From: JACVRW01 sp963812415
Lineage (GTDB): Bacteria; Actinomycetota; Thermoleophilia; Solirubrobacterales; Thermoleophilaceae
Length of the DNA: 64,000 bases
Direction: 5' to 3'
Assembly (NCBI GenBank): GCA_963812415.1
Contig: CAWEVH010000022.1
Location: forward strand, 62,001 to 126,000
Shown: positions 17,762 through 26,072 of the stretch, piece by piece
How the letters are laid out: each line of letters begins with the position of its first letter
Position numbering within the stretch: the first letter of the stretch is position 1
Program-made: the position numbers and the translations under genes
The notes under the pieces: generated by a model
What the model was told of the DNA's origin: nothing
Seen by the model: the letters and a program-made list of their open reading frames with translations, nothing else
Databases searched by the model: none

Positions 17762-18325
17762 TCAGCGCTTGGTCTCGTACCTGGTCAGGAGCACGCCGTC
17801 GGGAAACGTCCGGGTCTCCACCAGGGTCAGGTTCACCCAGTTGTCCAGGTTCGTAAAGAACGGCGTGCCGCTGCCCACCAAGACCGGTGCGGTGGCCAGC
17901 ACGTACTCGTCGATCAGCCCGGCCCGCATGGCCGCTGCGGCGAGTGTGGCGCCGCCGATGTCCATGGGACCGCCGTCCTCGGCCTTGAGCCGGGTGATCT
18001 CGGTGACCGCGTCGCCGGTGACCAGGCGGGTGTTCCAGTCGACCGTGCTGGTCGTCGAGGAGAACACCACTTTCGGCATGTCCCGCCAACGGCGGGCGAA
18101 CTCGATCTCCGCTGGCGTGACGCCAGGCTGCTGGTCAGCGGTCGGCCAATGGGAGCTCATCGTCTCCCACAGTTTGCGCCCGTACAGCGCCAGGCCCGTC
18201 GCGCCCACCCGGTCGGACCACCACTCGAACAGCTCGTCGCTCGGCACGCTCCAGCCGAGGTCGTCGCCGGGCGCGGCGATGTAGCCGTCCAGGCTCAGAT
18301 TCATGCCAAAGGTCAGTTTCCGCAT
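17762..18325 (-). CDS. Dihydrofolate reductase (RibD C-terminal) family protein
   Basis: 187 residues. The start MRKLTFGMNLSLDGYIA is the usual opening of RibD-C/DHFR-like reductases. It is followed by GLALYGRKLWETMSSHW (NADPH-side motif) and MDIGGATLAAAAMRAGLIDEYVLATAPVLVGSG. These proteins use NADPH to reduce pterin- or riboflavin-like substrates, but isolated members like this have no settled substrate. The start is ATG 18325. It is flanked by long gaps on both sides, in the accessory part of the window. Confidence 0.85.
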   Translation of the reverse strand: MRKLTFGMNLSLDGYIAAPGDDLGWSVPSDELFEWWSDRVGATGLALYGRKLWETMSSHWPTADQQPGVTPAEIEFARRWRDMPKVVFSSTTSTVDWNTRLVTGDAVTEITRLKAEDGGPMDIGGATLAAAAMRAGLIDEYVLATAPVLVGSGTPFFTNLDNWVNLTLVETRTFPDGVLLTRYETKR

Positions 18326-18776
18326 GGCGTCAGCCTCCCGAGTCGGTATTCGGCGTACAGACCAGCACGGCGCGGAAAAATCATCGGTCAGGCCACACCG
18401 AGGGCCGGTTGACCACCACGCCAAGCGGATGCTGCGTACGGAAGGGAACCCCTTGCGGGCACTCCGCCTGCATACGGGCACCTTTCCCGGTGGAGGCGGC
18501 GCCGCGTGTCCCGCAACACCCGCCCGATGAATGCCCGATGAGGGGGCGACAACCGGGACAACACACGACGCCCGCCTTCACGCGAGCGAGCGCGCCGGCC
18601 GCCAACTCCTGCGCTCCTGCCCTGGGACGAGCAGCGAAAGCGCACGTCCAGGCTGCTGCTCCTCGACTGGAGCAGCAGTGACATGCGCCCGCGCCAATGC
18701 CCGCTCGCTGCTGAGTTGGACGAGGAGCGGAAGTGCGGCTTCGCATGGAAGCGGCGGTTCGCGACCGCCGGCTGGG
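18326..18776. other. Gap of 451 bp with two hairpins, no gene seen
   Basis: Short open frames here have no plausible protein character. Two perfect hairpins are visible. At 18653-18678 the arms CTGCTGCTCC and GGAGCAGCAG flank a 6-nt loop. At 18752-18770 the arms CGGCGGT and ACCGCCG flank a 5-nt loop, just beyond the stop of the helix-turn-helix gene and possibly its terminator. Neither is followed by a T-tract. Confidence 0.45.
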
Positions 18777-19115
18777 TCATTCCCGGGCCTTGCGTAGGAG
18801 CGTCGAGACGCGTTGCCGTGTGACACCGAAGCGGTCCGCGATCTGTTCCATCGTCATGCCCTCGGCGTGTAGCGCCTGCGCCTCCGCTCGGCGCACGTCC
18901 GCGCCGCTGGTGTCGAGCGCCCTTGAGCTTTCTGTGAGCAGCTGGACGATGAGCGGACTGTCGTCTCCGGAGACGAGCTCGGTGTACGACGTCCCTTTTG
19001 AGCGCGAGCGGCGCAGCTTGGCGATCCGCTTCTTGATCAGGCTTGCACGCCTGCCGTTGTCGGCGAGGACGTCCTCAAGCGTGATTAGAGCGTTAAGGAA
19101 TTCGTCTTCGGCCAT
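18777..19115 (-). CDS. Helix-turn-helix regulator, sigma region 4-like
   Basis: 112 residues. The N-terminal half is a basic helical region (LIKKRIAKLRRSRSKG). The C-terminal end is a clear helix-turn-helix (GMTMEQIADRFGVTRQRVSTLLRKA) like sigma-70 region 4 or Trp-repressor-type proteins. ATG 19115 has GGAG upstream. The gene is divergent from the MpsC-family gene, with the 15-bp direct repeats lying between, so it may bind that array and control both genes. Ligand and family name unknown. Confidence 0.7.
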   Translation of the reverse strand: MAEDEFLNALITLEDVLADNGRRASLIKKRIAKLRRSRSKGTSYTELVSGDDSPLIVQLLTESSRALDTSGADVRRAEAQALHAEGMTMEQIADRFGVTRQRVSTLLRKARE

Positions 19116-19157
19116 TGGCTCCGTTCGGTCGCAGAGATTGTGAGGGGACCTCAAGCG

Positions 19158-19247
19158 GGCAACTGCTATTGCGGCAACTGCTATTGCGGCAACTGGGATT
19201 GCAGCAACTGGTATTGCAGCAACGGCTATTGCGGCAATGCCTATTGC
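19158..19247 (+). repeat. Six tandem 15-bp repeats, GGCAACTGCTATTGC type
   Basis: Six contiguous units with consensus [GA]GCAA[CT]nnn[TG]ATTGC. The first two are identical, the others differ mainly in the third codon of the unit. The array lies between the divergent helix-turn-helix gene and the MpsC-family gene. In the frame of the latter it reads GNCYC, GNCYC, GNWDC, SNWYC, SNGYC, GNAYC with no stop down to the MpsC start, from a possible GTG at 19140. It can be read as a Cys-rich N-terminal peptide or as iterated binding sites. Confidence 0.85.
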
Positions 19248-19349
19248 GCGGTATTCTACTGGCCGTTTTGGACGTTGCGTCGCTCTGGAGCCGTCCGGTC
19301 CGCTCGGATGAGGGCCTTGCCCGCGCCGAGCCATAGAAAGGGGGTCCTT

Positions 19350-19802
19350 ATGGCGCCTGTCAGACAACTTTCCGTGAGCGCAAAAAGCACCGTCGGTGTC
19401 GCGACCGCCGACGGCGCCGTCACCCACGCGGCCAGGAAACGGCAACGCGGACCGGTGCGGGGTACCACCGACGGCCCGGCTGCAATGGCGATCTGCAACG
19501 CCGTAACAGGGGCGCTGAAGCACAGCTGTGGGAAAGGCCCGACGAAGGTCAAGGCGTACCGCACGCACGACCACGTAACGGTCGTCGTGCAGGACATGCT
19601 CACGACACTCGAGAGCACGCTTGTCCAAGACGGGCACGAGCAACTGGTCAGTGAAGCACGACAAGTGCTCATCGGGCGCGTCGCCAAGGAGTGCCGGGCG
19701 ACCATCGAGCAGGCGACGGGACGGCGTGTGGCCGGATGGCAGACCGAAGTCAACCCGAGCGCCGACCGCGCAATCACGCTGGTCGAACTCCAGCCGCTCT
19801 AA
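19350..19802 (+). CDS. MpsC-family (DUF2294) protein
   Basis: 150 residues from ATG 19350, preceded by AAAGGGGG. The region ICNAVTGALKHSCGKGPTKV through VVVQDMLTTLESTL and IEQATGRRVAGWQTEVNP matches the DUF2294/MpsC family, named for a proposed sodium-translocating membrane-potential system; the biochemical role is weakly established. The frame is open upstream to GTG 19140, through a Cys-rich repeat, so a 220-residue form cannot be excluded. No other mps genes are beside it. Lower GC and isolation suggest horizontal gain. Confidence 0.75.
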   Translation: MAPVRQLSVSAKSTVGVATADGAVTHAARKRQRGPVRGTTDGPAAMAICNAVTGALKHSCGKGPTKVKAYRTHDHVTVVVQDMLTTLESTLVQDGHEQLVSEARQVLIGRVAKECRATIEQATGRRVAGWQTEVNPSADRAITLVELQPL

Positions 19803-19972
19803 AGCGATAATTCGTCCGGCGCGCCGGGAAGAGTTCCGGGTTTGATGCTCGGAAACCTCACCTTGCCGTAGCCGTTGACTGGCGTTGCCGGGGCTTAGTT
19901 TCGAATCCGGACGGGCGCGTTCTTGAAGAGTCCTGCCTACAGCTGAGTTTGTCCTTCGCCATCATCAATCAG

Positions 19973-20128
19973 CGGGGGCGTTCGACAGCGTCGGGAATCC
20001 CCGTCGAAATGCGCTTCGCTCAAGTGTGGACGCTCCGGGACGGACAGGGGATCAGGATGGAGATGTACGCGAGCCCGGACGAAGCCGTCGAAGCCGTGGG
20101 GCTGCGGGGCGGGGCGTCCTTTGGGTAG
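19973..20128 (+). pseudogene. C-terminal remnant of a SnoaL/NTF2-like protein
   Basis: The last 50 or so codons read QRGRSTASGIPVEMRFAQVW, then TLRDGQGIRMEMYASPDEAV and EAVGLR before TAG at 20126. This is the typical end of SnoaL-like (nuclear transport factor 2 fold) proteins, where the final two strands carry VWTLRDGK and E-Y-x-D. The N-terminal two thirds are absent: sequence before about 19970 no longer fits the family. It looks like a gene truncated by rearrangement. Confidence 0.6.
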
Positions 20129-20247
20129 TTCCGATCATTCCGCGACCCTCCCCCCGGTCCGCGCAAGCACCTCGTAATTGTTTCGAGCCGTTTCCACGGC
20201 GCGCGAATGCCCCCTCGGTCTGGCTTGCAGGGATCTCGGAGGGGTAT

Positions 20248-20625
20248 ATGACGGGCGTGTCCGTAAAGCACCCAACTGAACGAGGCAGCGAAGGGCGGAC
20301 GCTGTTCGACCGGGCCGCAGAGGCGGCCTCGAACTTTTCGAGCAGCCCGACGTTCTTTGCGGTCTGTGGATTGTTGGTGGCTGCCTGGGCCGGGTCGTAC
20401 TTGCTGGTTGCAAGCGACACCCTGCACCACGTGCTCGCCGATGCAATGGCCGCGCTCACCCTGCTGCTCGTGGCGCTGCTGAAGAACGCGGAGCGTCGAG
20501 CCGAGCACGCTATTCAACTCAAGCTTGACCGGCTTGCAGAGGCCATGCTCGCCGAGCGTCGCGAACACCGGGATGACGGCGCTGAGGAGCTCGAGGAGGC
20601 CGTGGGCATGCACGACGAGGTTTGA
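20248..20625 (+). CDS. Low-affinity iron permease family protein
   Basis: 125 residues. Two hydrophobic helices (about 36-54 and 62-78) are followed by LLKNAERRAEHAIQLKLDRLAEAML, which matches the QNxxxRxxxAxQLKLDELI signature after the membrane part of this family. ATG 20248 has GGAGGGG upstream. The family name comes from a fungal protein, and the bacterial function is not firmly shown. It stands alone between two gaps. Confidence 0.72.
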   Translation: MTGVSVKHPTERGSEGRTLFDRAAEAASNFSSSPTFFAVCGLLVAAWAGSYLLVASDTLHHVLADAMAALTLLLVALLKNAERRAEHAIQLKLDRLAEAMLAERREHRDDGAEELEEAVGMHDEV

Positions 20626-20977
20626 CGCGTGGAGGCGACCGAGCCCTAATCGGCGCGTCGTGGGATCGCTGTCGCCTCGGACGAAACGCGGTAGCGAGAG
20701 ACCGCGAGCTCAGCCGGGAGTGCAGAAATGTTCCCTCATAGAACGCCCGCTTTGCATGGAAGGCAGAAGTCCGCTCCGCTCGGACTGGAGTTGCGCTGTC
20801 AGGCGTAAGCAGCACTCGCGATGAGCCGAGCGGCGGGCTGCCGCTGCTCGTCCGCTTCGAAAGCCTGAGACAGCGGGGACAGGATGCTTGCATCTCGGCC
20901 GAGAGCGGAAGCGGCGCCCATCGGGCGCCTGACTCTGCGGCGCTAAGCGCAGGGCTACGCTTGCCGAAGGAGCCACC
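20626..20977. other. Gap of 352 bp, no gene seen
   Basis: Nothing protein-like in either direction. There is a short hairpin near 20767-20785 (arms AGTCCG and CGGACT). The last bases (AAGGAGCCACC) are the ribosome site of the VOC gene. A promoter is not obvious. Confidence 0.35.
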
Positions 20978-21769
20978 TTGACCGAGCGCGACGGGTACGA
21001 GCACGGCGTCCCCTGCTGGGTCGAGACCTGGCAGGAGGACGCGGACACGGCGGCGAGGTTCTATGCCGGCGTGTTTGGCTGGGACGTGGAGAAGGTCACC
21101 CCGCCCGGTACGGACACGCGGTACTACATGTGCCGGCTGGGCGGGAGCGACGTGGCCGCGATCGGCTCGCCCCCGCAGGCCGGAATGCCGCCCGCCTGGA
21201 CCACGTACGTGTGGGTCGATGACGCGGAGGCGGTCGCCGCGTGCGCGGTGAAGGCCGGCGGCAGCCTCTTGGCCGAGCCCTTTGGCAGCCTCGACGGCGG
21301 GCGGATGGCGATCGTCGCGGATCCCTCCGGCGCGGTGTTCGGCGTGTGGACGCCCGGCGCCCATCGGGGCGCGCAGCGCGTCAACGAGCCGAGCGCCTAC
21401 GCGATGAGTTTCCTACGTACGCCGGACCCCGAGGGTGCCAAGGCGTTCTATGGTGCTGTGCTCGGCTGGGCAACGGAGGCGTTCGGCCCGATGCTGTTGT
21501 GGCGCCTCCCCGGCTACGTGGGCGGGGTCCCCGAGCAGCCGGTGTCGCGTGAGGTCGTGGCGGTGATGGCGCGTGCCGGTGACGGCGAGGCGGCGCACTG
21601 GAGGGTCGACTTCTGGATCGCTGACGCCGACGCAGCCGCCGCGCGCGCCACCGAGCTCGGCGGCTCGGTCGTGGCCGGCCCCGAGGACGCAGGGCCGTTC
21701 CGCGAAGCGGTGCTCGCAGACCCGGCGGCCGCGACCTTCTCGGTGAGCCAGCTGACCGCGGGCCCTTAG
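20978..21769 (+). CDS. VOC family protein with two glyoxalase-like domains
   Basis: 263 residues, two tandem vicinal-oxygen-chelate modules (about 8-125 and 138-258). The openings HGVPCWVETWQEDADTAARFYAGVFGW and YAMSFLRTPDPEGAKAFYGAVLGW are typical, as are GGRMAIVADPSGAVFGVW and the matching end of the second module. The start is TTG 20978 after AAGGAG, since no ATG or GTG fits. Related proteins include hydroxylase or antibiotic-modification partners, but the substrate cannot be inferred. Confidence 0.87.
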   Translation: MTERDGYEHGVPCWVETWQEDADTAARFYAGVFGWDVEKVTPPGTDTRYYMCRLGGSDVAAIGSPPQAGMPPAWTTYVWVDDAEAVAACAVKAGGSLLAEPFGSLDGGRMAIVADPSGAVFGVWTPGAHRGAQRVNEPSAYAMSFLRTPDPEGAKAFYGAVLGWATEAFGPMLLWRLPGYVGGVPEQPVSREVVAVMARAGDGEAAHWRVDFWIADADAAAARATELGGSVVAGPEDAGPFREAVLADPAAATFSVSQLTAGP

Positions 21770-22039
21770 CGGGCGTCACGCTCCCCGGTGCCCATGAAAC
21801 GCTGCTCGGGCTCGTTGCTCGCGGCCTTCGCGGTCCGCGGCGGACGCCCTAGCGCCGGGCTGCGGCTCTGATCAACGGCAATCCGCCGGGACGAGCGGGA
21901 GCCCCACCCGCTTCGCCCGCGCTGAGCTTGGTCACGCCGGCCGGGCGCGTTCTCGCGCAGACGCGACCACACTCGTTCTGGACGACGGCGCAGGTATCTC
22001 GTACGAGATGGCGAGCGTTTCGCAATCACGTGAAAGCAG

Positions 22040-22678
22040 TCATGAACAACCACGCGACCGATCCGCGGACGGGGCGGATACCTGGCCGGCTTGGAGTCGC
22101 GCCAGGCGCTCGTCCAGCAGCGCCAGCTGCCGCTGGCCGGTGAGCGTGCGCGGCTCGAAGGACGCCTGCACGGCCAGGCCGTCCACCAGCGCCACCAGCG
22201 CGGCCGCCTCGCGCTCGGTGTCGAGCTCCGGGTCGAGCCGGCCCGCTCGCTGCGCCTCCCGCAGGAGCTGGGCGACGCGGCCGCGCCAGCCGCGGTAGGC
22301 CACGCGCTGGGCCTTGGCGAGCGCCGGGCGCGTGAGCGCAAGTCCCAGGAAGGAGAACCAGAGCCGGGTCTCGGCGCGCCGCTCGGCATCCAGCGGCAGC
22401 CCCTCGGTCAGGATCCGGCGAACGAGCTCGAGCGGATCGGGCTCGCGCGCCGCCGCGGCGGCCATCCGCCGGCCGACGCGTTCGGCCACGAGCCGGAAGG
22501 CGAACAGCAGCAGCTCCTCCTTGTCGGGGAAGTAGTGCACCAGTGCGCCGGTCGACCAGCCGGCCTCCGCGGCCACGCCGCGCAGCGTCACGGCCTCCAG
22601 GCCGTCCCTCGAGGCCAGGCGCCACACCGCCTCCGCGAGCTCGGCTCGGCGCGCTTCGTGATCGACGATCTTCGGCAT
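22040..22678 (-). CDS. TetR family regulator (BetI-like)
   Basis: 212 residues. The N-terminal helix-turn-helix (VTLRGVAAEAGWSTGALVHYFPDKEELL) is diagnostic. The ligand-binding half ends with ALVALVDGLAVQASFEP, as in the BetI-type C-terminal domain. It is divergent from the small membrane protein at 22721 with only 42 bp between starts, so it very likely represses that gene and itself. The C-terminal tail beyond TLTGQRQLALLDERLA is variable. Confidence 0.9.
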   Translation of the reverse strand: MPKIVDHEARRAELAEAVWRLASRDGLEAVTLRGVAAEAGWSTGALVHYFPDKEELLLFAFRLVAERVGRRMAAAAAREPDPLELVRRILTEGLPLDAERRAETRLWFSFLGLALTRPALAKAQRVAYRGWRGRVAQLLREAQRAGRLDPELDTEREAAALVALVDGLAVQASFEPRTLTGQRQLALLDERLARLQAGQVSAPSADRSRGCS

Positions 22679-22720
22679 CCGAACTTAGATTCTATATCGA
22701 ACGTGTGCTATAAATAAAGC
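22679..22720. promoter_or_regulatory. AT-rich divergent promoter
   Basis: This 42-bp gap is strikingly AT-rich for the genome. TATAAA at 22709-22714 could be the -10 of the membrane protein gene and would put the transcript start at or next to its ATG, a leaderless message. TATAT near 22694 may serve the TetR gene. No clean palindrome for TetR binding is evident. Confidence 0.45.
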
Positions 22721-23065
22721 ATGGAACTCAAGTGGATCCTCGCAATCGGGTTCGAGGCGGCCTTCTGGACGATGCTGGCCGCCTTCCTCGTCCTGCGCTA
22801 CCGCTACGGGATGGAGAACATCACGCGCCTGTTCGTGATCGGCGTGGTGATCGACACCGCGGGGATCGTCGGCCTGGGGATCTGGGACTTCGCCGTGACC
22901 GGCCACGTGAGCGTCTACACGGCGTTCATCGTCGGCCTGATCGTCTACAGCCTCACGTCTGGCCGCCGCCACCTCGAGCACCTCGACGCCTGGATGGCCA
23001 GGCGCATCCCGCGCAAGCGGCGCAAGCCGGTGGCTACCAGCCGGCCGTGCCCGGACCGCCCCTGA
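22721..23065 (+). CDS. Small membrane protein controlled by a divergent TetR
   Basis: 114 residues with three predicted transmembrane helices (about 4-25, 36-57, 62-81) and a basic C-terminal tail (ARRIPRKRRKP). It is not a recognised transporter. The divergent TetR gene 42 bp away suggests inducible expression. A GTG/ATG ribosome site is not visible, consistent with leaderless translation. Confidence 0.7.
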   Translation: MELKWILAIGFEAAFWTMLAAFLVLRYRYGMENITRLFVIGVVIDTAGIVGLGIWDFAVTGHVSVYTAFIVGLIVYSLTSGRRHLEHLDAWMARRIPRKRRKPVATSRPCPDRP

Positions 23066-23078
23066 ACGGCCCGCTCGG

Positions 23079-23459
23079 CTAGCCGCGTCGGGAGGGGGCC
23101 TCGCGCGGCGCGCGCGAGGCGCTGATCTCGGCGCTCGCGAGCCGGGCCAGCTCGCGCCGCAGGTCCTCGCGAAGCTCGGCCACCTCCTCGGCGGAGCGCT
23201 CGGGATCGGCCTCCGCCGTCTCGACGAGAGCCGCGGCGAGCGTCTCGTTGGCCGCCCGGAGCTCGGCCGCGGCGCGCCGGAAGTCGGGGTCGCCGCGCAG
23301 CGTGAGCGCCTGCTCCTTCGTGTGCTCCGCCAGGTCCGCGATCCGCTCGCGTTGCGGCTCCGGGAGCAGGCGCCAGCGACCGTAGAGCGAGCGGGCCACG
23401 CGGACGCCGAGTGCGCCGCCGGCGGCGGCGCCGCCCAGGATGAGCTTGGCTGAGGCCAC
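23079..23459 (-). CDS. Hypothetical protein with a Gly-rich N-terminal hydrophobic segment
   Basis: 126 residues from GTG 23459. The start ASAKLILGGAAAGGALGVRVARSLYGRW is a short hydrophobic, Gly-rich helix. The remainder is charged helix, probably coiled coil (ELREDLRRELARLASAE). The frame is open a little further upstream, so the start is uncertain. It may be a membrane-tethered helical protein. Function unknown. Confidence 0.55.
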   Translation of the reverse strand: MASAKLILGGAAAGGALGVRVARSLYGRWRLLPEPQRERIADLAEHTKEQALTLRGDPDFRRAAAELRAANETLAAALVETAEADPERSAEEVAELREDLRRELARLASAEISASRAPREAPSRRG

Positions 23460-23512
23460 AGCGTCATGGTCTCGCGCCCGGAGGACGGAACCCGCGTCTA
23501 GGCTCGGCCTTC

Positions 23513-23953
23513 GTGACTCTGGAGACGGCACCCGGCTGGGCGCTCGAACTGCTCGAGAGGGCCCGGGTGGCCCGCCTTGGGCTGCTCGACGAGCGCGACG
23601 AGCCGCGCGTGCTGCCGGTGACCTTCGCAGTCCACGAGGGCGCGATCTGGAGCGCGATCGACCACAAGCCGAAGCGGGCGGGCGAGCCCGCCCGCGTGCG
23701 GCGGCTGCGGCGCCGCCCGGAGGCGGCCCTGCTCGTGGACGAGTACGACGAGGACTGGACGCGGCTGGCCTGGGTCGAGCTGCGCGGGCGCGTGACCGTG
23801 GTCGAGGCGGATCAGGGCGCGGCCGCGCTCGATGCCCTCGCCGCCCGCTACGCCCCCTACCGGGAGCGCCGCCCGGCGGGCCCGCTGCTGCGGCTCGACG
23901 TCGAACGCGTTGCCTGCTGGCGGGCGTCGGACGGTCCCCTCTCGACGGGCTGA
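23513..23953 (+). CDS. PPOX-class F420-dependent oxidoreductase-like protein
   Basis: 146 residues, a split-beta-barrel flavin/F420-binding fold. It shows the family order ARVARLGLLDERDEPRVLPV, a middle IWSAIDHKPKR (TIGR03668-type), and EAALLVDEYDEDWTRLAWVELRGRV. These enzymes use F420 or FMN. The exact cofactor is not proven by sequence. GTG 23513 is the start. Its 3' end overlaps the sulfurtransferase remnant on the other strand. Confidence 0.85.
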   Translation: MTLETAPGWALELLERARVARLGLLDERDEPRVLPVTFAVHEGAIWSAIDHKPKRAGEPARVRRLRRRPEAALLVDEYDEDWTRLAWVELRGRVTVVEADQGAAALDALAARYAPYRERRPAGPLLRLDVERVACWRASDGPLSTG

Positions 23954-24336
23954 CCCCTGCGCGACCACTCGCTCCACGACCCCGGGTAGAGCTGCGCGTC
24001 GAGCCCCGCCTCCGCCGCCGCCAGCACCACGTTGCAGGCGGTCACCCCGGAGCCGCAGTAGGCCACGAGCCGCCGTTCGGGCGTGGCGCCGGCGGCCGCC
24101 AAGCGCGCGCGCAGCTCGCCGGCGTCCGGCAGGCGTCCCTCGGGCGCGAGCTCCGCGGACGGCAGGTTGACCGCACCGGGGATGTGCCCCGCCACGGCGT
24201 CGACCGGCTCGACCTCGCCGCGGAAGCGCTCGGGCGCACGGGCGTCGAGCAGGAGCGCCTCCGCGCCGCTCCGGAGCTCCTCGAGCCGCGCCTTGTCGGC
24301 GGCCGAGGCCTCGCCCGCCCGGAAGTTGCGGCCCAT
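23857..24336 (-). pseudogene. C-terminal half of a rhodanese-type sulfurtransferase
   Basis: Sequence from NFRAGEASAADKARLEEL through LLLDARAPERFRGEVEP and GHIPGAVNLP to the active-site loop YCGSGVTAC and LYPGSWSEWSR is the second domain of a two-domain thiosulfate/mercaptopyruvate sulfurtransferase. The first domain and a start codon are missing. The matching N-terminal piece lies 5.3 kb away on the same strand at 29649-29834. The usual stop is also gone, so the frame runs on under the PPOX gene. Confidence 0.8.
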
Positions 24337-24509
24337 GCCCAGCTCAGGCTCCCATACCTGATGACCGGTGGGCCCGATCAGTTGCCGTCTCGTCGAGACG
24401 GCCGGCCCGCCATCGGAACGAGACAGGACCGTGCCGCTAGCGCGCTGCCAACGAGCAGGGCGGCAGAGGTGAATTCGGGTCGGTGCCCGTGCGCCCCCGG
24501 GCCGGGGGT

Positions 24510-25907
24510 TCACTCGACAGACACGCAGACGGCCGTGGCATCGTCGCTGAGCTCCCCGTCTGCTGCGGCGAGAACCGCCTTGTGGACTTCCCGGACGGTG
24601 TCGGCGGCAGTGCCGCGCCGAGATCGGAGCGCAGCCTGGAGGACGCCCTCTTGGCCGAGACCTGCCTGACCTTCACTGGAACCCGTCACGCCGTCGGAGA
24701 CCATGACGAGACGATCGCCGGGGGCGAGAGAGGTCGTCTGCTCTACCGGCTTCGCGCTGGCTCGGCCCCCGAGGCCATGGGTCTTGGGAATCCGCAAGGG
24801 TTCCACCTCGCCACTGCCGCGAAGGATCACGGGCGCCACGTGGCCGCAGTTGGCCACATGCAGCTCGGCGCTCGCGGGTTCCCAGCGCGCTAGAACGGCC
24901 GTCATCTCCGCGCGCGGGCCCGGCATCTCGCGGAGCGCCTGGTGCATCACGACGAGCGCTTCGCCGATGTCGCCACCGCTGCGGCGACTGGCTCGGAGGG
25001 CGCCCATTGCGACGGCGCTGCTTGCTGCCGCCCGGGTCGAGCCTCCCAGTCCGTCCGCCAGGCTGACCCAGACCCCATCGGCGTTCTCGATCACGTCGAA
25101 CCAGTCCCCCGCGACCTCGTAGCTCGGGAGCACGTTCCCTGCAACTTCCCCACCCGTGATCCGAGAGATGCGCGGCGGGAGCAGGCTTTGCTGGATCTCG
25201 GCGGCTGCCGTCGGCTGCTTGCGGCGCTGCGCCAGGGCAAACACATCCGTGTAGCGGTCTGCCAGGGTGATCGCTGCCCCCGCCTGGCGTGCGAGCTCGC
25301 TGAGCGGCTCGGCGGGCCGACCGAAGGCGATCATCACTCCGTTGGCGCGGCCGCGTAGCCACAGGGCGTATACCTGTGCATTGGGGAAGGTCGCGAGTTG
25401 CTCCCGCAGATCTGAGAGCCCGTCGGCGTCGAGCTCCGGCCCGACGGCCAGCCTTGCCTCGAGCCTTTCCCCTAGACGTCGCGGTCCGGCCATGTGCAGG
25501 AGATTGGAGCCGTCGATGTCGACTACGTACAGCGCCACCGGAACCTGAGCGATGCGCTCTGCCTCGGCCACCAGCTGTTCGGGCAAAATGGCCGGTGGCA
25601 CGACGTCGAAGACGTGGATGGCATCGAGGCTGACCGGCCGGTCGCGCCCCAGGCGTCCGGCTGGCAGCGTGCCACCGGGCGCCTCGAGGCCGTTCTCCTT
25701 TGGGCGGTCCTGAAGGGCGGCGAGCAGGGCGTCGCGATTGGGGAAGCGGCGGTGCAGCGTGGACCGCGCGACGCCCGCGGCCGCCGCGATGTCGGCGAGC
25801 GTCGCGGAGGGCGACCGCTCCAGCATCCGCTCCGCCGCGTCGAGGATGCGCTCTCGGTTGCGCAGGGCGTCCGCGCGTCTGAGGTCGAGCTGCTTCGTCG
25901 TGGTCAT
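24510..25907 (-). CDS. TetR-type helix-turn-helix fused to a SpoIIE/PP2C serine phosphatase
   Basis: 465 residues. Residues 10-65 are a TetR DNA-binding domain (ERILDAAERMLERSPSATLADIAAAAGVA, then RSTLHRRFPNRDALLAAL). A GAF-like middle follows. From about 260 comes a SpoIIE/PP2C domain: EIQQSLLPP, AGNVLPSYEVAGDWFDVI, WVSLADGLGGSTRAA (metal-binding Asp), VANCGHVAPVIL, DRLVMVSDGVTGS, and a final LSDDATAVCVSVE. Such phosphatases usually act on anti-sigma antagonists. Fusion to a TetR head is uncommon and could couple direct gene control to partner switching. It is divergent from the stress operon at 26073, its likely target. Confidence 0.85.
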   Translation of the reverse strand: MTTTKQLDLRRADALRNRERILDAAERMLERSPSATLADIAAAAGVARSTLHRRFPNRDALLAALQDRPKENGLEAPGGTLPAGRLGRDRPVSLDAIHVFDVVPPAILPEQLVAEAERIAQVPVALYVVDIDGSNLLHMAGPRRLGERLEARLAVGPELDADGLSDLREQLATFPNAQVYALWLRGRANGVMIAFGRPAEPLSELARQAGAAITLADRYTDVFALAQRRKQPTAAAEIQQSLLPPRISRITGGEVAGNVLPSYEVAGDWFDVIENADGVWVSLADGLGGSTRAAASSAVAMGALRASRRSGGDIGEALVVMHQALREMPGPRAEMTAVLARWEPASAELHVANCGHVAPVILRGSGEVEPLRIPKTHGLGGRASAKPVEQTTSLAPGDRLVMVSDGVTGSSEGQAGLGQEGVLQAALRSRRGTAADTVREVHKAVLAAADGELSDDATAVCVSVE

Positions 25908-26072
25908 GTCGTTGTGGCTCCCCTCACTTGCCCCATCATCCCCCCTGGCACGCAGAAGTGAAACAGGTTGTCGCGGATAGCTGTCGCACTTGCGCCACGT
26001 CTGGGATTCGCGGGTGCCACGGTGGGGATGAGCCAGACAGGGATGACCACTCGTCCAAGAGAGGAGAAGGAC

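Noticed and set aside
19158..19247. CRISPR array
   Set aside because: The units are 15 bp and contiguous, with no unique spacers and no cas genes.
19890..19925. T-loop-like TTTCGAATCC that suggests a tRNA
   Set aside because: No matching acceptor stem, D-arm or anticodon arm can be folded around it.
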